A DNA stretch of 64,000 nucleotides from Nannocystis pusilla (GTDB lineage Bacteria; Myxococcota_A; Polyangia; Nannocystales; Nannocystaceae): assembly GCF_026626665.1 (NCBI RefSeq), contig NZ_JAPNKE010000002.1:5805168-5869167 (forward strand), read 5' to 3'. Both the position numbers and the translations under genes were made by a program. A model generated the notes under the pieces. The model was not told where the DNA came from. It made no database searches and saw nothing but the letters and a program-made list of their open reading frames with translations. This document shows, piece after piece, positions 27,972 through 36,049 of this stretch; position 1 is the stretch's first letter; each line of letters begins with the position of its first letter.

Positions 27972-28835
27972 GTGGCCGATCTGATCAAGCGCTTGTGGAC
28001 GGCGATCGTCCTCGTCCCGATCCTGTTGGTCGCCCTGTTCGTCGACCCCACGCCGTGGAGCATCCTCGCCCTGGCGGTGCTGTTCGGCGGCTTCGCGCTC
28101 GACGAGTACCTGCGCATGGCCCTGCCGCAGCGCTCGCTGTCGGGCCCGGCCGCGACCTCGGGGCCCGAGTACGGCCTGCGCGCCTTCATGGGGGTCATCG
28201 GCGCGGCCATCGTCGCGCTGCCGATGGTGTTCGGCGCCGGCCGGGTGCTGCCGCCGCTGCTGATGTTCTCGGTGATCGCCGTCGCGCTGGTGCTGCTGTC
28301 GCGCAAGCACGCGCTCGAGCAGGCCGGCCGGCACATGTCGGTGTGCCTGGCGGCGCTGCTCTACGTGCCGCTGCTCGCCTCGTTGTGGCCGCAGATCAAG
28401 CACCACTTCGGCCCCGGCTGGCTGTTCGTGACCCTGGGGATCGCGTTTCTGTCCGACACCGGCGCGTACGCGTTCGGCCGGCTGTGGGGCAAGCACAAGC
28501 TCTACCCGGCGGTCAGCCCCGGCAAGACCTGGGAGGGCTCGCTCGGCGGCCTCGTCGGCGCCAACGTGGCCACGCTCGGCTTCGGCTCGGCCTTCCTGCT
28601 GCCCGAGCTCGCGGTCGGCCACGCGATCGTCCTCGGCGTCCTCGGCTCGCTCGCGGGCCAGGTCGGCGACCTGTTCGAGTCGATGCTGAAGCGCAGCCAC
28701 GGCGTCAAGGACTCCGGCAACCTGCTGCCCGGCCACGGCGGCATGCTCGACCGCGTCGACGCCTTGCTGTTCGTCGGCCCGGTCGTCTACTACTTCGCCG
28801 CCAACGTGGTGTTCGCCGGCGGCATGCCGAGCTGA
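27972..28835 (+). CDS. cdsA: Phosphatidate cytidylyltransferase
   Basis: 287 residues from GTG, polytopic (about 8 helices). Family signature near the C-terminus: SDTGAYAFGRLWGKHKL, SPGKTWEGSLGG, GDLFESMLKRSHGVKDSG and PGHGGMLDRVDALL. It makes CDP-diacylglycerol from CTP and phosphatidate for phospholipid synthesis in the inner membrane. Operon with uppS; two strong hairpins follow. Confidence 0.95.
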   Translation: MADLIKRLWTAIVLVPILLVALFVDPTPWSILALAVLFGGFALDEYLRMALPQRSLSGPAATSGPEYGLRAFMGVIGAAIVALPMVFGAGRVLPPLLMFSVIAVALVLLSRKHALEQAGRHMSVCLAALLYVPLLASLWPQIKHHFGPGWLFVTLGIAFLSDTGAYAFGRLWGKHKLYPAVSPGKTWEGSLGGLVGANVATLGFGSAFLLPELAVGHAIVLGVLGSLAGQVGDLFESMLKRSHGVKDSGNLLPGHGGMLDRVDALLFVGPVVYYFAANVVFAGGMPS

Positions 28836-28843
28836 TGAACGAA

Positions 28844-28867
28844 GGGCATGCCCGCTCGGGCATGCCC
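28844..28867. terminator. GGGCATGCCC hairpin after cdsA
   Basis: GGGCATGCCC (28844-28853), loop GCTC, GGGCATGCCC (28858-28867). Each arm is itself a palindrome. Starts 8 bases after the cdsA stop, between convergent genes. Confidence 0.7.
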
Positions 28868-28883
28868 CTTGGCACCTGCACCG

Positions 28884-28911
28884 AGGGCCATGTCCGCACG
28901 GACATGGCCCT
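28884..28911. terminator. 12-base-pair hairpin between convergent genes
   Basis: AGGGCCATGTCC (28884-28895), loop GCAC, GGACATGGCCCT (28900-28911), perfect. Ends 5 bases before the end of the minus-strand lipoprotein gene, so it could stop transcription from both sides. Confidence 0.7.
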
Positions 28912-28916
28912 TCGCG

Positions 28917-29744
28917 CTACTGGCAGCGCGGCGCGGTGAACTTGCCCTCGAGGTTCGGCTTGGTGTCGAAGAACGGGAAGTCGACGTGGCACAGGCGGCC
29001 GACGACCTCCTTGTCGTCGATCGAGATCAGCTCGAAGGTGGCGCCGAAGCTGCCGCCGCCGAACGGGCACACGTCGGGCGCGTCCTCCTGGCCGGCCTCC
29101 ATGGCGATGCCGGTGACGTCGGGCCCGAGCAGGTGGTAGAGGCCGGGCGTCTGGTAGGCCACCGGGATCCGGATCGACACCTCCCAGTTGTTGCCGCACT
29201 CGATGCCGGCGTTCGGGTCGGCGCAGGTGGCCACCTGGTTCGACAGGCGCACGTGCAGGGTGTTCGGGTCGGACGGCTCGCCGCCGCTGGTGCCGGACGA
29301 CTCGCCGGTCGGATCGGGATCGGGGGGCACCTGCGCGTCGGTGTAGGCCAGCGCGGCGGCGTCGATCTCGATCGCCTCGCCCTCGCACGGGGTCGGCTCG
29401 GGCGGCGGCGGCCCGTCGGTGGTGACGTCCGAGGCCGAGGTCGAGGTCGCGGTCGCGGTCGGGTCGTAGCCGCTGGTGCTGGTGCTGGTGCCCGGGTCGG
29501 TGTCGCTGCCGGCGCTGGTCGTCCCGGACGCGCTCGTGGTGGCAGTGACAGTGCCGGCGGAGGTGGTCGCCGGGTCGCCGCCGCTGGTCCCGCCGGTCGA
29601 GCTCACGCCGTCGGTGCCGTCGGAGGTCCCGTCGGTGCTGGTGCTGCTGTCGATGTTGGCGGTGTCGGAGTCGTTGGGCTTCGAGTCGCACGCGAGCGCG
29701 AGCAAGGCGACGAGGCTGAGGCAGGGGAAGCTGTAAGAACGCAT
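28917..29744 (-). CDS. Secreted lipoprotein with Thr/Ser-rich linker
   Basis: 275 residues from ATG 29744. Lipobox LLALAC (Cys about 18), a linker of about 90 residues dominated by Ser/Thr/Asp/Gly (typical of this organism), then a domain of about 160 residues with ATCADPNAGIECGNNW, CPFGGGSFGATFELISIDD and a last Cys at PRCQ. No known family. Likely a surface-exposed protein on a flexible stalk. Confidence 0.75.
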   Translation of the reverse strand: MRSYSFPCLSLVALLALACDSKPNDSDTANIDSSTSTDGTSDGTDGVSSTGGTSGGDPATTSAGTVTATTSASGTTSAGSDTDPGTSTSTSGYDPTATATSTSASDVTTDGPPPPEPTPCEGEAIEIDAAALAYTDAQVPPDPDPTGESSGTSGGEPSDPNTLHVRLSNQVATCADPNAGIECGNNWEVSIRIPVAYQTPGLYHLLGPDVTGIAMEAGQEDAPDVCPFGGGSFGATFELISIDDKEVVGRLCHVDFPFFDTKPNLEGKFTAPRCQ

Positions 29745-29935
29745 GCCGGGGGGTAGCACGCGCCGGCGCGGCGCGCACCGGGTGGACCTCGCCTCGTCGA
29801 TGTGCGCGCAGCCTCTGACAGCGACGTCGCAGGCGGCCCGGGGCGCGCGTGTCAGCGGTGATTCCTCGTTCGAGCCGCGCGCAGGCCCGCGGCACGCGAG
29901 CGCGCGCGAGGGCGCGGCGCGGCATGACCCCGATG

Positions 29936-32296
29936 TCAGGGTCCGAGATCGATCTGCAGCGTGCCGCCCTGCGCGATGTCGCCGTGCAGCAGGCGCGGCC
30001 GCGCGAGCAGCTCGCCTTGCCAGCTCGCCGCAGCGCTGTTCACCGCCTCGTCGGACGTCACCGGCGCGACGATCCGCAGGTCGCCGCCGGCGAGGTGCAG
30101 GATCGTCTCGCTGAAGATCGGGCTGCCGAGCAGGTACACGTCGGTGCCGGCGATCGGGAACACGCCGATCGCCGCGAACGCCAGCCAGGCGCTCATCGTC
30201 CCGCCGTCGTCGTTGCCGGGCAGGCCCGACGGGGTGGCGCCGTAGCGGTTGCGCAGCACCCATCGCGACCAGCGCGCGCTGCGGGCGTGATCGTCGAGCG
30301 CGCTGAACACGAACGGCGCGTGGATGTCGGGCTCGTTGCCCTGCCAGTAGTACTCCTGCGGCATGAGGCTGATGACCTCTTGCTCGGAGTCCTCGAAGAA
30401 CTGCTGCAGCCGCGACAGCGCGGCCTCGCGGCCGCCCATCGCCTCGGCCAGGCCGTCGATGTCGTGCGGGGCGTACCAGGTGTACTGCAGCGCGTTGCCC
30501 TCGGCGTAGAAGTCCTGCCACCCGAACGGGTCGGGGACGGGGACGAACGCGCCGCTCTCGGAGCGCGCGACCAGGAACTGCTGCGCCGGGTCCCACACGT
30601 TCTTCCAGTAGCCGGCCCGCTCGGCGAACATCGCCGCGTCGTCGGCCTCGCCGAGCGCCTCGGCGATCTTCGCCAGGGCGAAGTCGTTGTAGGCCGACTC
30701 GAGCGTCCACGACGCCGAGCTGAAGCCGGCCTCGACCGGGACGTAGCCGAGCTCGATGTACTTGTCGACCGCCATGCGCCCGCCGTACGGCGAGCCGGGC
30801 GGCACCGGGGCCATCGCCGTCTCGCGCATCGCCGCGTAGGCCGAGGCCAGGCCGATGTCGTCGGGGTCGAAGCCCTTGACGATGCTGTCGGCGTACACGA
30901 CCGTCGCGCTCTCGCCGTCCATGCCGTTGGTGTAGCCGTGGCCGAGCGGCCAGCGCGGCATCCATCCGCCGTCCTCGGCCATCCGCGTCAGCGAGCGCAG
31001 CATGTCGCCCTGGTACTCCGGGTAGAGCAGCGTGAGCAGCGGGTGCAGCGTGCGGAACGTGTCCCACAGCGAGAAATCGGTGTAGTACGGCGCGTCGGTG
31101 GTGTGGACCGCGTCGTCGAGCCCGCGGTAGCTGCCGTCGACGTCGCTCGCCAGCGTCGGCATCAGCAGCACGTGGTAGAGCGCGGTGTAGAACAGCTCGA
31201 AGTCGCGGTCGCTCTCGCCTCGCACCTGCACGCGCGCGAGGTCCTGCTCCCACGCGGCCTCGGCGGCCATCTGCGCCGCTTCGAAATCGAGCGCGGGCGC
31301 CTCGGCGTCGAGGTTCATGGCCGCGTGCGCGGCGTCGACGAACGACAGGCCGATGGCGATGACGACCGGCTCGCCGGGGTCGAAGCGCAGGTAGGCGCCG
31401 ACCGCCTCGCCCTCCTGCGCGGCGGCGCCAGCCGTCGGCGCGCCGTCGTTCCAGCTGCCGAACTCGGCGAACGGCCGCGAGGCCCGCAGCGCGTAGTAGA
31501 CCTTGACCCCGCCGAAGCGCTCCGAGTAACCGCCCGACACGTGGTGGTGGCCGCGGACCTCGGCCGCCTCGGCGTCGACCTCGAGCTGGCCGCTGACCGT
31601 GTCGACGTCGGGCAGGCCGTGCGCGAGGTCGAGGATGACCACCGGGTCCTGTCCTTCGGGGAAGGTGAAGCGCTGCAGGCCGACCCGCGCAGTCGCGGTC
31701 AGCTCGGCCTGCACGCCGCTCCCGAGCGTGACCGCGTAGTAGCCGGGGCGGGCCGTCTCGCTCGCCTTGTCGAGCGCGACCCGGTACCCGGCCGGATCGG
31801 TCTTGTCCGGGCTCATGCCGAGCGTGGGCATCACCCGCACCGCGCCGTAGTCGACGATGCCGGTGCCGTGCATGCGCGTCTGCGAGAAGCCCTGGACCTC
31901 GGTGTCGTCGTAGTGGTAGCCGGCGCAGTGCGAGAACGGCAGCGCGAAGCCGCCGGCCAGCGTGGTGTCGGGCCCCGGCCGGGCCAGGCCGAACGGCACC
32001 TGCGGCCCCGGATACGAGCTGCCCACGCCGTAACCGGACCCGCCGGTGCCGATGAACGGGTTGACGTGCTGCACCAGCGGCTCGGGTGCGAACATGCCCG
32101 GAAGTTCAGGTTCTTCGGGACCTGTCGTCGGGGACATGCTGGTCCCCTCGCCGGTCGCGCCGGTCGTCGGCCCGGTGGTGCCGCCGGTCGTCGTCGTCGA
32201 GGCGCTGCCGGCGTCGCTGTCGGTCGCCTCCGCCGGCGGGTCGGCGCAGGCGGCGAGCAGGAGCGCGGCAGGGAGCAGGCGCAGACGCGGGAGCAT
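29936..32296 (-). CDS. GH92 family alpha-mannosidase lipoprotein
   Basis: 786 residues, full length and intact. Signal with lipobox LLAAC (Cys 16), a Ser/Thr linker, then the GH92 fold: N-terminal VNPFIGTGGSGYGVGSSYPG and GFSQTRMHGTGI, and the alpha/alpha barrel with DFSLWDTFRTLHPLLTLLYP, GWMPRWPLGHGYTNGMDG, WYAPHDIDGL and GNDDGGTMSAWLAFAAIGVFP. GH92 enzymes are calcium-dependent exo-mannosidases acting on N-glycan or fungal mannans. As a surface lipoprotein it could trim mannans of prey such as yeast; substrate linkage is not determined. Family hairpin motifs occur inside the frame at about 31649 and 32118-32140. Leaderless-type promoter: TAGGAT (32303-32308) 6 bases before ATG. Confidence 0.92.
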   Translation of the reverse strand: MLPRLRLLPAALLLAACADPPAEATDSDAGSASTTTTGGTTGPTTGATGEGTSMSPTTGPEEPELPGMFAPEPLVQHVNPFIGTGGSGYGVGSSYPGPQVPFGLARPGPDTTLAGGFALPFSHCAGYHYDDTEVQGFSQTRMHGTGIVDYGAVRVMPTLGMSPDKTDPAGYRVALDKASETARPGYYAVTLGSGVQAELTATARVGLQRFTFPEGQDPVVILDLAHGLPDVDTVSGQLEVDAEAAEVRGHHHVSGGYSERFGGVKVYYALRASRPFAEFGSWNDGAPTAGAAAQEGEAVGAYLRFDPGEPVVIAIGLSFVDAAHAAMNLDAEAPALDFEAAQMAAEAAWEQDLARVQVRGESDRDFELFYTALYHVLLMPTLASDVDGSYRGLDDAVHTTDAPYYTDFSLWDTFRTLHPLLTLLYPEYQGDMLRSLTRMAEDGGWMPRWPLGHGYTNGMDGESATVVYADSIVKGFDPDDIGLASAYAAMRETAMAPVPPGSPYGGRMAVDKYIELGYVPVEAGFSSASWTLESAYNDFALAKIAEALGEADDAAMFAERAGYWKNVWDPAQQFLVARSESGAFVPVPDPFGWQDFYAEGNALQYTWYAPHDIDGLAEAMGGREAALSRLQQFFEDSEQEVISLMPQEYYWQGNEPDIHAPFVFSALDDHARSARWSRWVLRNRYGATPSGLPGNDDGGTMSAWLAFAAIGVFPIAGTDVYLLGSPIFSETILHLAGGDLRIVAPVTSDEAVNSAAASWQGELLARPRLLHGDIAQGGTLQIDLGP

Positions 32297-32461
32297 GATC
32301 GCATCCTACCCCCGGCCGCGGGCGCCGCGCCGGATACGAAGGATGAGTTATGCGGGCATGCCGGCGGGGCCGGAGCCGCGGCGATCGGGGAAGCCCGGGA
32401 CCGTCGTCGCCGTCACGCGAACCCCGGGGGTGCCAGCCCTCCCCGCCCGCTCGCGCAGGCG

Positions 32462-32713
32462 TCACAGCTTCTCGTCGTAGCTGTGCGGGTCGTGATCGAA
32501 GGTCGACCTGCAGCCGACGATCTGGGTCACCGGGACGCGCTCGCGGTCGGGGAACAGCACGTAGTCCTCGCCCGACTCGGTGACGACGTCGAGCACCTGG
32601 GCCTGGAAGCTCTCGCCGCTGCGCAGCTCGACCTGCACGGGCCGCTTGAAGTGGGCCGACTCCTCGAGCATGTCGATGAAGTCGCAACGTCCGGTCGGTT
32701 CTGTCTGCTGCAT
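32462..32713 (-). CDS. Rof-like (Rho-binding antiterminator family) small protein
   Basis: 83 residues. CDFIDMLEESAHFKRPVQVEL, then SGESFQAQVLDVV, DYVLFPDRERVPVTQIVG fits the small Sm-like barrel of Rof/YaeO, which binds Rho and inhibits termination: the family has a CD-Y-D-LE start and a charged strand pair. The match is from memory and moderate; an unrelated Hfq/Sm-like barrel is the main alternative. Stand-alone gene. Confidence 0.55.
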   Translation of the reverse strand: MQQTEPTGRCDFIDMLEESAHFKRPVQVELRSGESFQAQVLDVVTESGEDYVLFPDRERVPVTQIVGCRSTFDHDPHSYDEKL

Positions 32714-32795
32714 GGGGTCCTCCGAATCGCCTCAAACATGGTCGCGGCCGGCGATGCAGGCAAGCTCGACCAGGCGCGCCCGGCATTCGAGCGGC

Positions 32796-33242
32796 TCACG
32801 CGTACGCGCCGGGATCGGCCCGCACCCGCGCGACGAGCAGCTCGGGCAGCTCGGCGAAGTCCCCGGCGACCAGCGCCTCTTGCAGCGCGGCGATCGCCCG
32901 CGACGAGGTGAAGCACACCTCGGCGGGGATCTCCCGGTGCCACGCAGCGAAGTCCATGCCCCGCGTGGCCTCCTCCCACAGCTGCGCCAGCAGCCCGAAC
33001 CCGAGCCGCACCAAGGACTCGCGCATGCCCCCGGCGATCCACGGCGGCTCCTCGGCGACCAGGGAGCCGAGCCCGCTGCGACAAGCGACACCATGCAGCA
33101 ACCAGACGCGAACGAGGTCGCGCTGCGCCGGGTTCAACGCCGCGAAGTCGTCCTCCCGCTGACTGGCGAGCAGCCACGGATCGATCACGCCCGCCCACAC
33201 CTCGTGAAAGCTCGCGCCCCGCAGCCACTCCGCGCCGACCAT
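32796..33242 (-). CDS. Hypothetical helical protein
   Basis: 148 residues from ATG 33242, largely alpha-helical and Leu/Ala/Trp-rich (WAGVIDPWLLASQREDDF, LVRVWLLHGVACRSGLG). No signal peptide or known motif. It lies 82 bases upstream of the Rof-like gene on the same strand, so they may be co-transcribed. Confidence 0.55.
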   Translation of the reverse strand: MVGAEWLRGASFHEVWAGVIDPWLLASQREDDFAALNPAQRDLVRVWLLHGVACRSGLGSLVAEEPPWIAGGMRESLVRLGFGLLAQLWEEATRGMDFAAWHREIPAEVCFTSSRAIAALQEALVAGDFAELPELLVARVRADPGAYA

Positions 33243-33736
33243 GCAGCCGAGGATGGCACGCCCGACAGCTCCCGCACAAGCCGAGGAAGGCGACGCGACC
33301 TGTCCCCAAGACCAGTCCGAAGGCAGCTCCCGCCCGCGTAAAGGAGCTCCGCTGCCGCTCGACCCGCATCAACGCCGACGGCCGCGAAAACGATCTGTCT
33401 CGAAGGACAGCACAGGGAGTCGCCCCGGAGTCCGGCTCGATGACACCGGCATCACCGCGCCCGTCCGCCAGCTCGCTCTGCTGCAGCCCGCTGGGCTCAC
33501 GCCGGCAGTCCACGCACGAGCCCCGTCTCGGGGATAACCTGCCCCCAAGGACAGCTCGCGGGTCCCCGCGTCGGGCCCGACATGACCGAGCCCGTCCGCG
33601 CTCCGCAGCCGCCCGTCGCCGCACCCCAAGACCGCACGGCAGCGCTCCGCGGACGGGTCGGCGGCGGCGCGAATCACATGTCCCGAAGGACAGTCCGCGG
33701 AGACCATCGGCGTGTCATACTCGAGCCACGAACCGC
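33243..33736. other. Divergent intergenic region with four hairpin-family motifs
   Basis: About 490 bases without a gene. Family motifs at about 33299 (CCTGTCCCCAAGACCAGTCC), 33393 (TGTCTCGAAGGACAG), 33539 (CTGCCCCCAAGGACAG) and 33676-33689 (TGTCC-CGAA-GGACA). Spacing is about 95, 145 and 135 bases, so it is not a regular array. Confidence 0.55.
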
Positions 33737-34330
33737 ATGACCGAGCCCGACCGCGATCTCGCTCCGGAGACGCCCGCCGCCGCCGCGCGGCTGGTCGCCA
33801 ACCACCGCCGGTTCCTGGCGTTCCTGCAGGCGCGGGTCGGCAGCCGCGCGCTCGCCGAGGACATCTTGCAAGAAGCGTTCGTGCGCGGTCTCGGCAAGCT
33901 CGACGGCCTGCGTGACGAGGAGTCGGCGGTGGCGTGGTTCTACCGGGTGCTGCGCAACGCGGTCATCGACCACCAGCGGCGCGACGCCGCCGCCTCTCGC
34001 CGCCTGGACGCGCTGGCGGCCGAGCTGGGCGCCCGGCCCGAGCCCGACAGCGAGACCCGCGGCGCGGTGTGTCGCTGCGTCGGCGACCTGGCCGACAACC
34101 TCAAGCCGGAGTACGCCGAGGCGCTGCGGCGCATCGAGCTCGACGGGCTGGCCGTCAAGGACTACGCCGCCGAGGCCGGGATCACGGCCGGCAACGCGGC
34201 CGTGCGAGTGTTCCGCGCCCGCGAAGCGCTGCGCAATCAGGTGATGCGCTCGTGTGGCACCTGCGCCGAGCACGGCTGCCTCGACTGCACCTGCGCCGGC
34301 CCGTGCGGCCACTCCCGGCCGCCGACCTGA
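33737..34330 (+). CDS. ECF sigma factor with cysteine-rich C-terminal tail
   Basis: 197 residues. Region 2 (FLAFLQARVGSRALAEDILQEAFVRG and WFYRVLRNAVIDHQRRD) and region 4 (YAEALRRIELDGLAVKDYAAEAGI...AAVRVFRAREALR) are intact. The last 25 residues are SCGTCAEHGCLDCTC plus CGHS: CxxC and CxxCxC patterns that could bind a metal. Metal-sensing Cys tails are known in the myxobacterial CorE-type ECF factors, which need no anti-sigma factor; none is encoded here. Direct metal or redox control is therefore plausible, but not shown. Confidence 0.88.
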   Translation: MTEPDRDLAPETPAAAARLVANHRRFLAFLQARVGSRALAEDILQEAFVRGLGKLDGLRDEESAVAWFYRVLRNAVIDHQRRDAAASRRLDALAAELGARPEPDSETRGAVCRCVGDLADNLKPEYAEALRRIELDGLAVKDYAAEAGITAGNAAVRVFRAREALRNQVMRSCGTCAEHGCLDCTCAGPCGHSRPPT

Positions 34331-34352
34331 CGCACCCGGAGTGCGCGGAATT

Positions 34353-34685
34353 TCAGGGCGCGAGCTTCACTGCGGCCTCCGCCGCGAACGCGGCGCCCCA
34401 GTCGTAGAGCGACTGCAGCACCGCGCTCAGCGACTCGCCGCGCTCGGTCAGCGCGTAGTGCTCGTGGCCGTCGACGGTGACGCGCCGGACCAGGCCGATC
34501 TGCTCGAGCTCGTGCAGCCGCTGCGTCAACATCTTGTCGCTCAGCCCCGAGACCTGGCGCCGCAGGTCGCCGTAGCGCAGCGGGCCTTGCTTGAGGCGCG
34601 CCAGCAGCACCGTCTTCCACTTGCCGCCCAGCACCTCGAGGGTCAGCTCGACCGGGCAGCCGAAGGTTCGCGTCAAATCGGTCAC
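34353..34685 (-). CDS. HxlR family transcriptional regulator
   Basis: 110 residues, the usual HxlR length. CPVELTLEVLGGKWKTVLLARL, a winged helix with LRRQVSGLSDKMLTQRLHELE, and wing GLVRRVTVDGHEHYALTERG. An N-terminal Cys (residue 10) sits where redox-sensing HxlR members react with electrophiles or quinones. Divergent from a small monooxygenase gene with an exact inverted repeat between them, so it probably represses that gene and itself. Confidence 0.9.
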   Translation of the reverse strand: MTDLTRTFGCPVELTLEVLGGKWKTVLLARLKQGPLRYGDLRRQVSGLSDKMLTQRLHELEQIGLVRRVTVDGHEHYALTERGESLSAVLQSLYDWGAAFAAEAAVKLAP

Positions 34686-34717
34686 GGCCCCGCATCATGC
34701 CCGTCGCGGCGCGCGCA

Positions 34718-34733
34718 CGCACCACCTGGTGCG
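34718..34733. promoter_or_regulatory. Candidate HxlR operator
   Basis: CGCACCA-CC-TGGTGCG, a perfect 7+2+7 inverted repeat midway between the divergent starts at 34685 and 34771. Position and symmetry fit a homodimeric winged-helix regulator. A similar half sequence is not seen elsewhere nearby. Confidence 0.6.
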
Positions 34734-34770
34734 TTGAACCGCGGCAGCGCCGGCCCGATCCTCGCGGCCC

Positions 34771-35073
34771 ATGATCGTCGAGTACATCCGCTACCGCGTG
34801 CCCTCCGACCCCGCCGCCTTCGAGGCCGCCTACGACCGCGCCTGCGCCTCGCTGCGCGACTCCCCGCAGTGCCTGGCCTACGAGCTGACGCGCTGCGAGG
34901 AGGCGCCCGAACACTACGTCCTGCGCATCGAGTGGGTGTCGACCGAGGCGCACCTGCAGGGCTTCCGCCGCGGCCCCGAGTTCGGCCCGTTCTTCCAGGC
35001 GATCCGCCCGTACGTCGCGCAGATCGAAGAGATGCGCCACTACGCCCCGACCGCGCTGGTCTGGCGCCGCTGA
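34771..35073 (+). CDS. Antibiotic biosynthesis monooxygenase (ABM) domain protein
   Basis: 100 residues with a single ferredoxin-like ABM domain: MIVEYIRYRVP, FEAAYDRACASL, CLAYELTRCEEAPEHYVLRIEW and FFQAIRPYVAQIEEMRHY. Family members oxidise aromatic or quinone substrates without cofactor, or are simple dimeric binding proteins. Divergence from an HxlR regulator suggests electrophile or quinone detoxification, as for other HxlR-controlled genes. Two family hairpins follow. Confidence 0.88.
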   Translation: MIVEYIRYRVPSDPAAFEAAYDRACASLRDSPQCLAYELTRCEEAPEHYVLRIEWVSTEAHLQGFRRGPEFGPFFQAIRPYVAQIEEMRHYAPTALVWRR

Positions 35074-35094
35074 CGGGCGAACGGTCTCTCCTAC

Positions 35095-35118
35095 AAGACA
35101 TGCTTTGGAGCATGTCTT
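35095..35118 (+). terminator. 10-base-pair hairpin after ABM gene
   Basis: AAGACATGCT (35095-35104), loop TTGG, AGCATGTCTT (35109-35118), perfect. Starts 21 bases after the stop and ends in TTCG. Confidence 0.65.
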
Positions 35119-35138
35119 CGAGACAATGCGTCACAGAG

Positions 35139-35156
35139 CATGTCCACAAGGACATG
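35139..35156. repeat. CATGTCC-ACAA-GGACATG hairpin
   Basis: Perfect 7-base-pair stem, second hairpin in the gap 35074-35442. The remaining 285 bases to the next gene show no gene. Confidence 0.65.
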
Positions 35157-35442
35157 TAGGAACGATTCCCTCGCGCGGCGCGCCTGATGCGAAGTGTACC
35201 CTATGGCGGTCCTTCAGGACCTACCGCGACGGAGCCGCGCGTCTTCCGTCGTCCTCGTGGGGCCTCGCGCGCCTGCTCGTCATGGCGGTGGTGATATGGT
35301 CAAGACGCGACGAGCTCGGCCGCTCTCGCAGAGACGATTCGACCTCGCGACCTCGCGGGTCTCGCTCGTCACCGCGCCGCCGCAAGATCTTCCAGTAACC
35401 CGCACGACCGGCGTGCCAGCCTGGCCGTGGAGGCAATGATCC

Positions 35443-35844
35443 ATGGCGACCATTCATCGAGAGATCCTCGTCGACGCCGACGTCGACGCCAGCTGGGCCG
35501 CTCTGTGCGACGTGGGCGCGATCCAGGAGCGGCTAGCCCGCGGCTTTGTCATCGACACCGTGCTGGAGGGCGACCACCGCACCGTGACCTTCGCCGGTGG
35601 CATCGTCGTGCGCGAGCGCCTGATCGCCCGCGACGACGTCCGCCGGCGCCTGGCCTACGCCGTGGTCGACCCCGAGGTTCGCCATCACGCCTCGTTCCAG
35701 GTGTTCCCCGGCGACGGGGGCGGCAGCCGGATCGTGTGGATCACCGACGTCGCCCCCGATTCGGCCGCGCCGCGGTTCGCCGGCATGATCGACACCGGCG
35801 TGGCGGCGATCCGCCGCACCCTCGGCGCCTCGCGGCAAGGGTGA
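35443..35844 (+). CDS. SRPBCC family protein (polyketide cyclase/START-like)
   Basis: 133 residues. IHREILVDADVDASWAALCD is the typical first strand and helix, followed by VLEGDHRTVTFAGG, VVDPEVRHHASFQVFPGDGGGSRIVWITDVAPD and the C-terminal helix MIDTGVAAIRRTL. The fold encloses a hydrophobic pocket for lipids or aromatic ligands; the ligand is unknown. Cytoplasmic. Confidence 0.85.
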   Translation: MATIHREILVDADVDASWAALCDVGAIQERLARGFVIDTVLEGDHRTVTFAGGIVVRERLIARDDVRRRLAYAVVDPEVRHHASFQVFPGDGGGSRIVWITDVAPDSAAPRFAGMIDTGVAAIRRTLGASRQG

Positions 35845-35975
35845 CCACGGCCCACCGCGACGGGCGCGAGATTCGGCCGGAACACCTCGGCACGACGGCT
35901 GCCACGCGCAGAGCGGCCGGGCGCTCGAATCGCGCCTCAGGGGCGCTGTCGCGGCCGCGTCGCAGAGGTCTCGAA

Positions 35976-35999
35976 GGACATGCCCTGCGGGTCATGTCC
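35976..35999. repeat. GGACATG...CATGTCC hairpin
   Basis: GGACATG (35976-35982) and CATGTCC (35993-35999) enclose CCCTGCGGGT, which can extend the stem by CCC/GGG. More motif copies follow at 36007-36033. The gap 35845-36049 lies between convergent genes. Confidence 0.6.
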
Positions 36000-36049
36000 A
36001 TCAGAACATGCCCGCGAAGGCATGCCCCGAGGACCAGGCGGTCGAGAGC

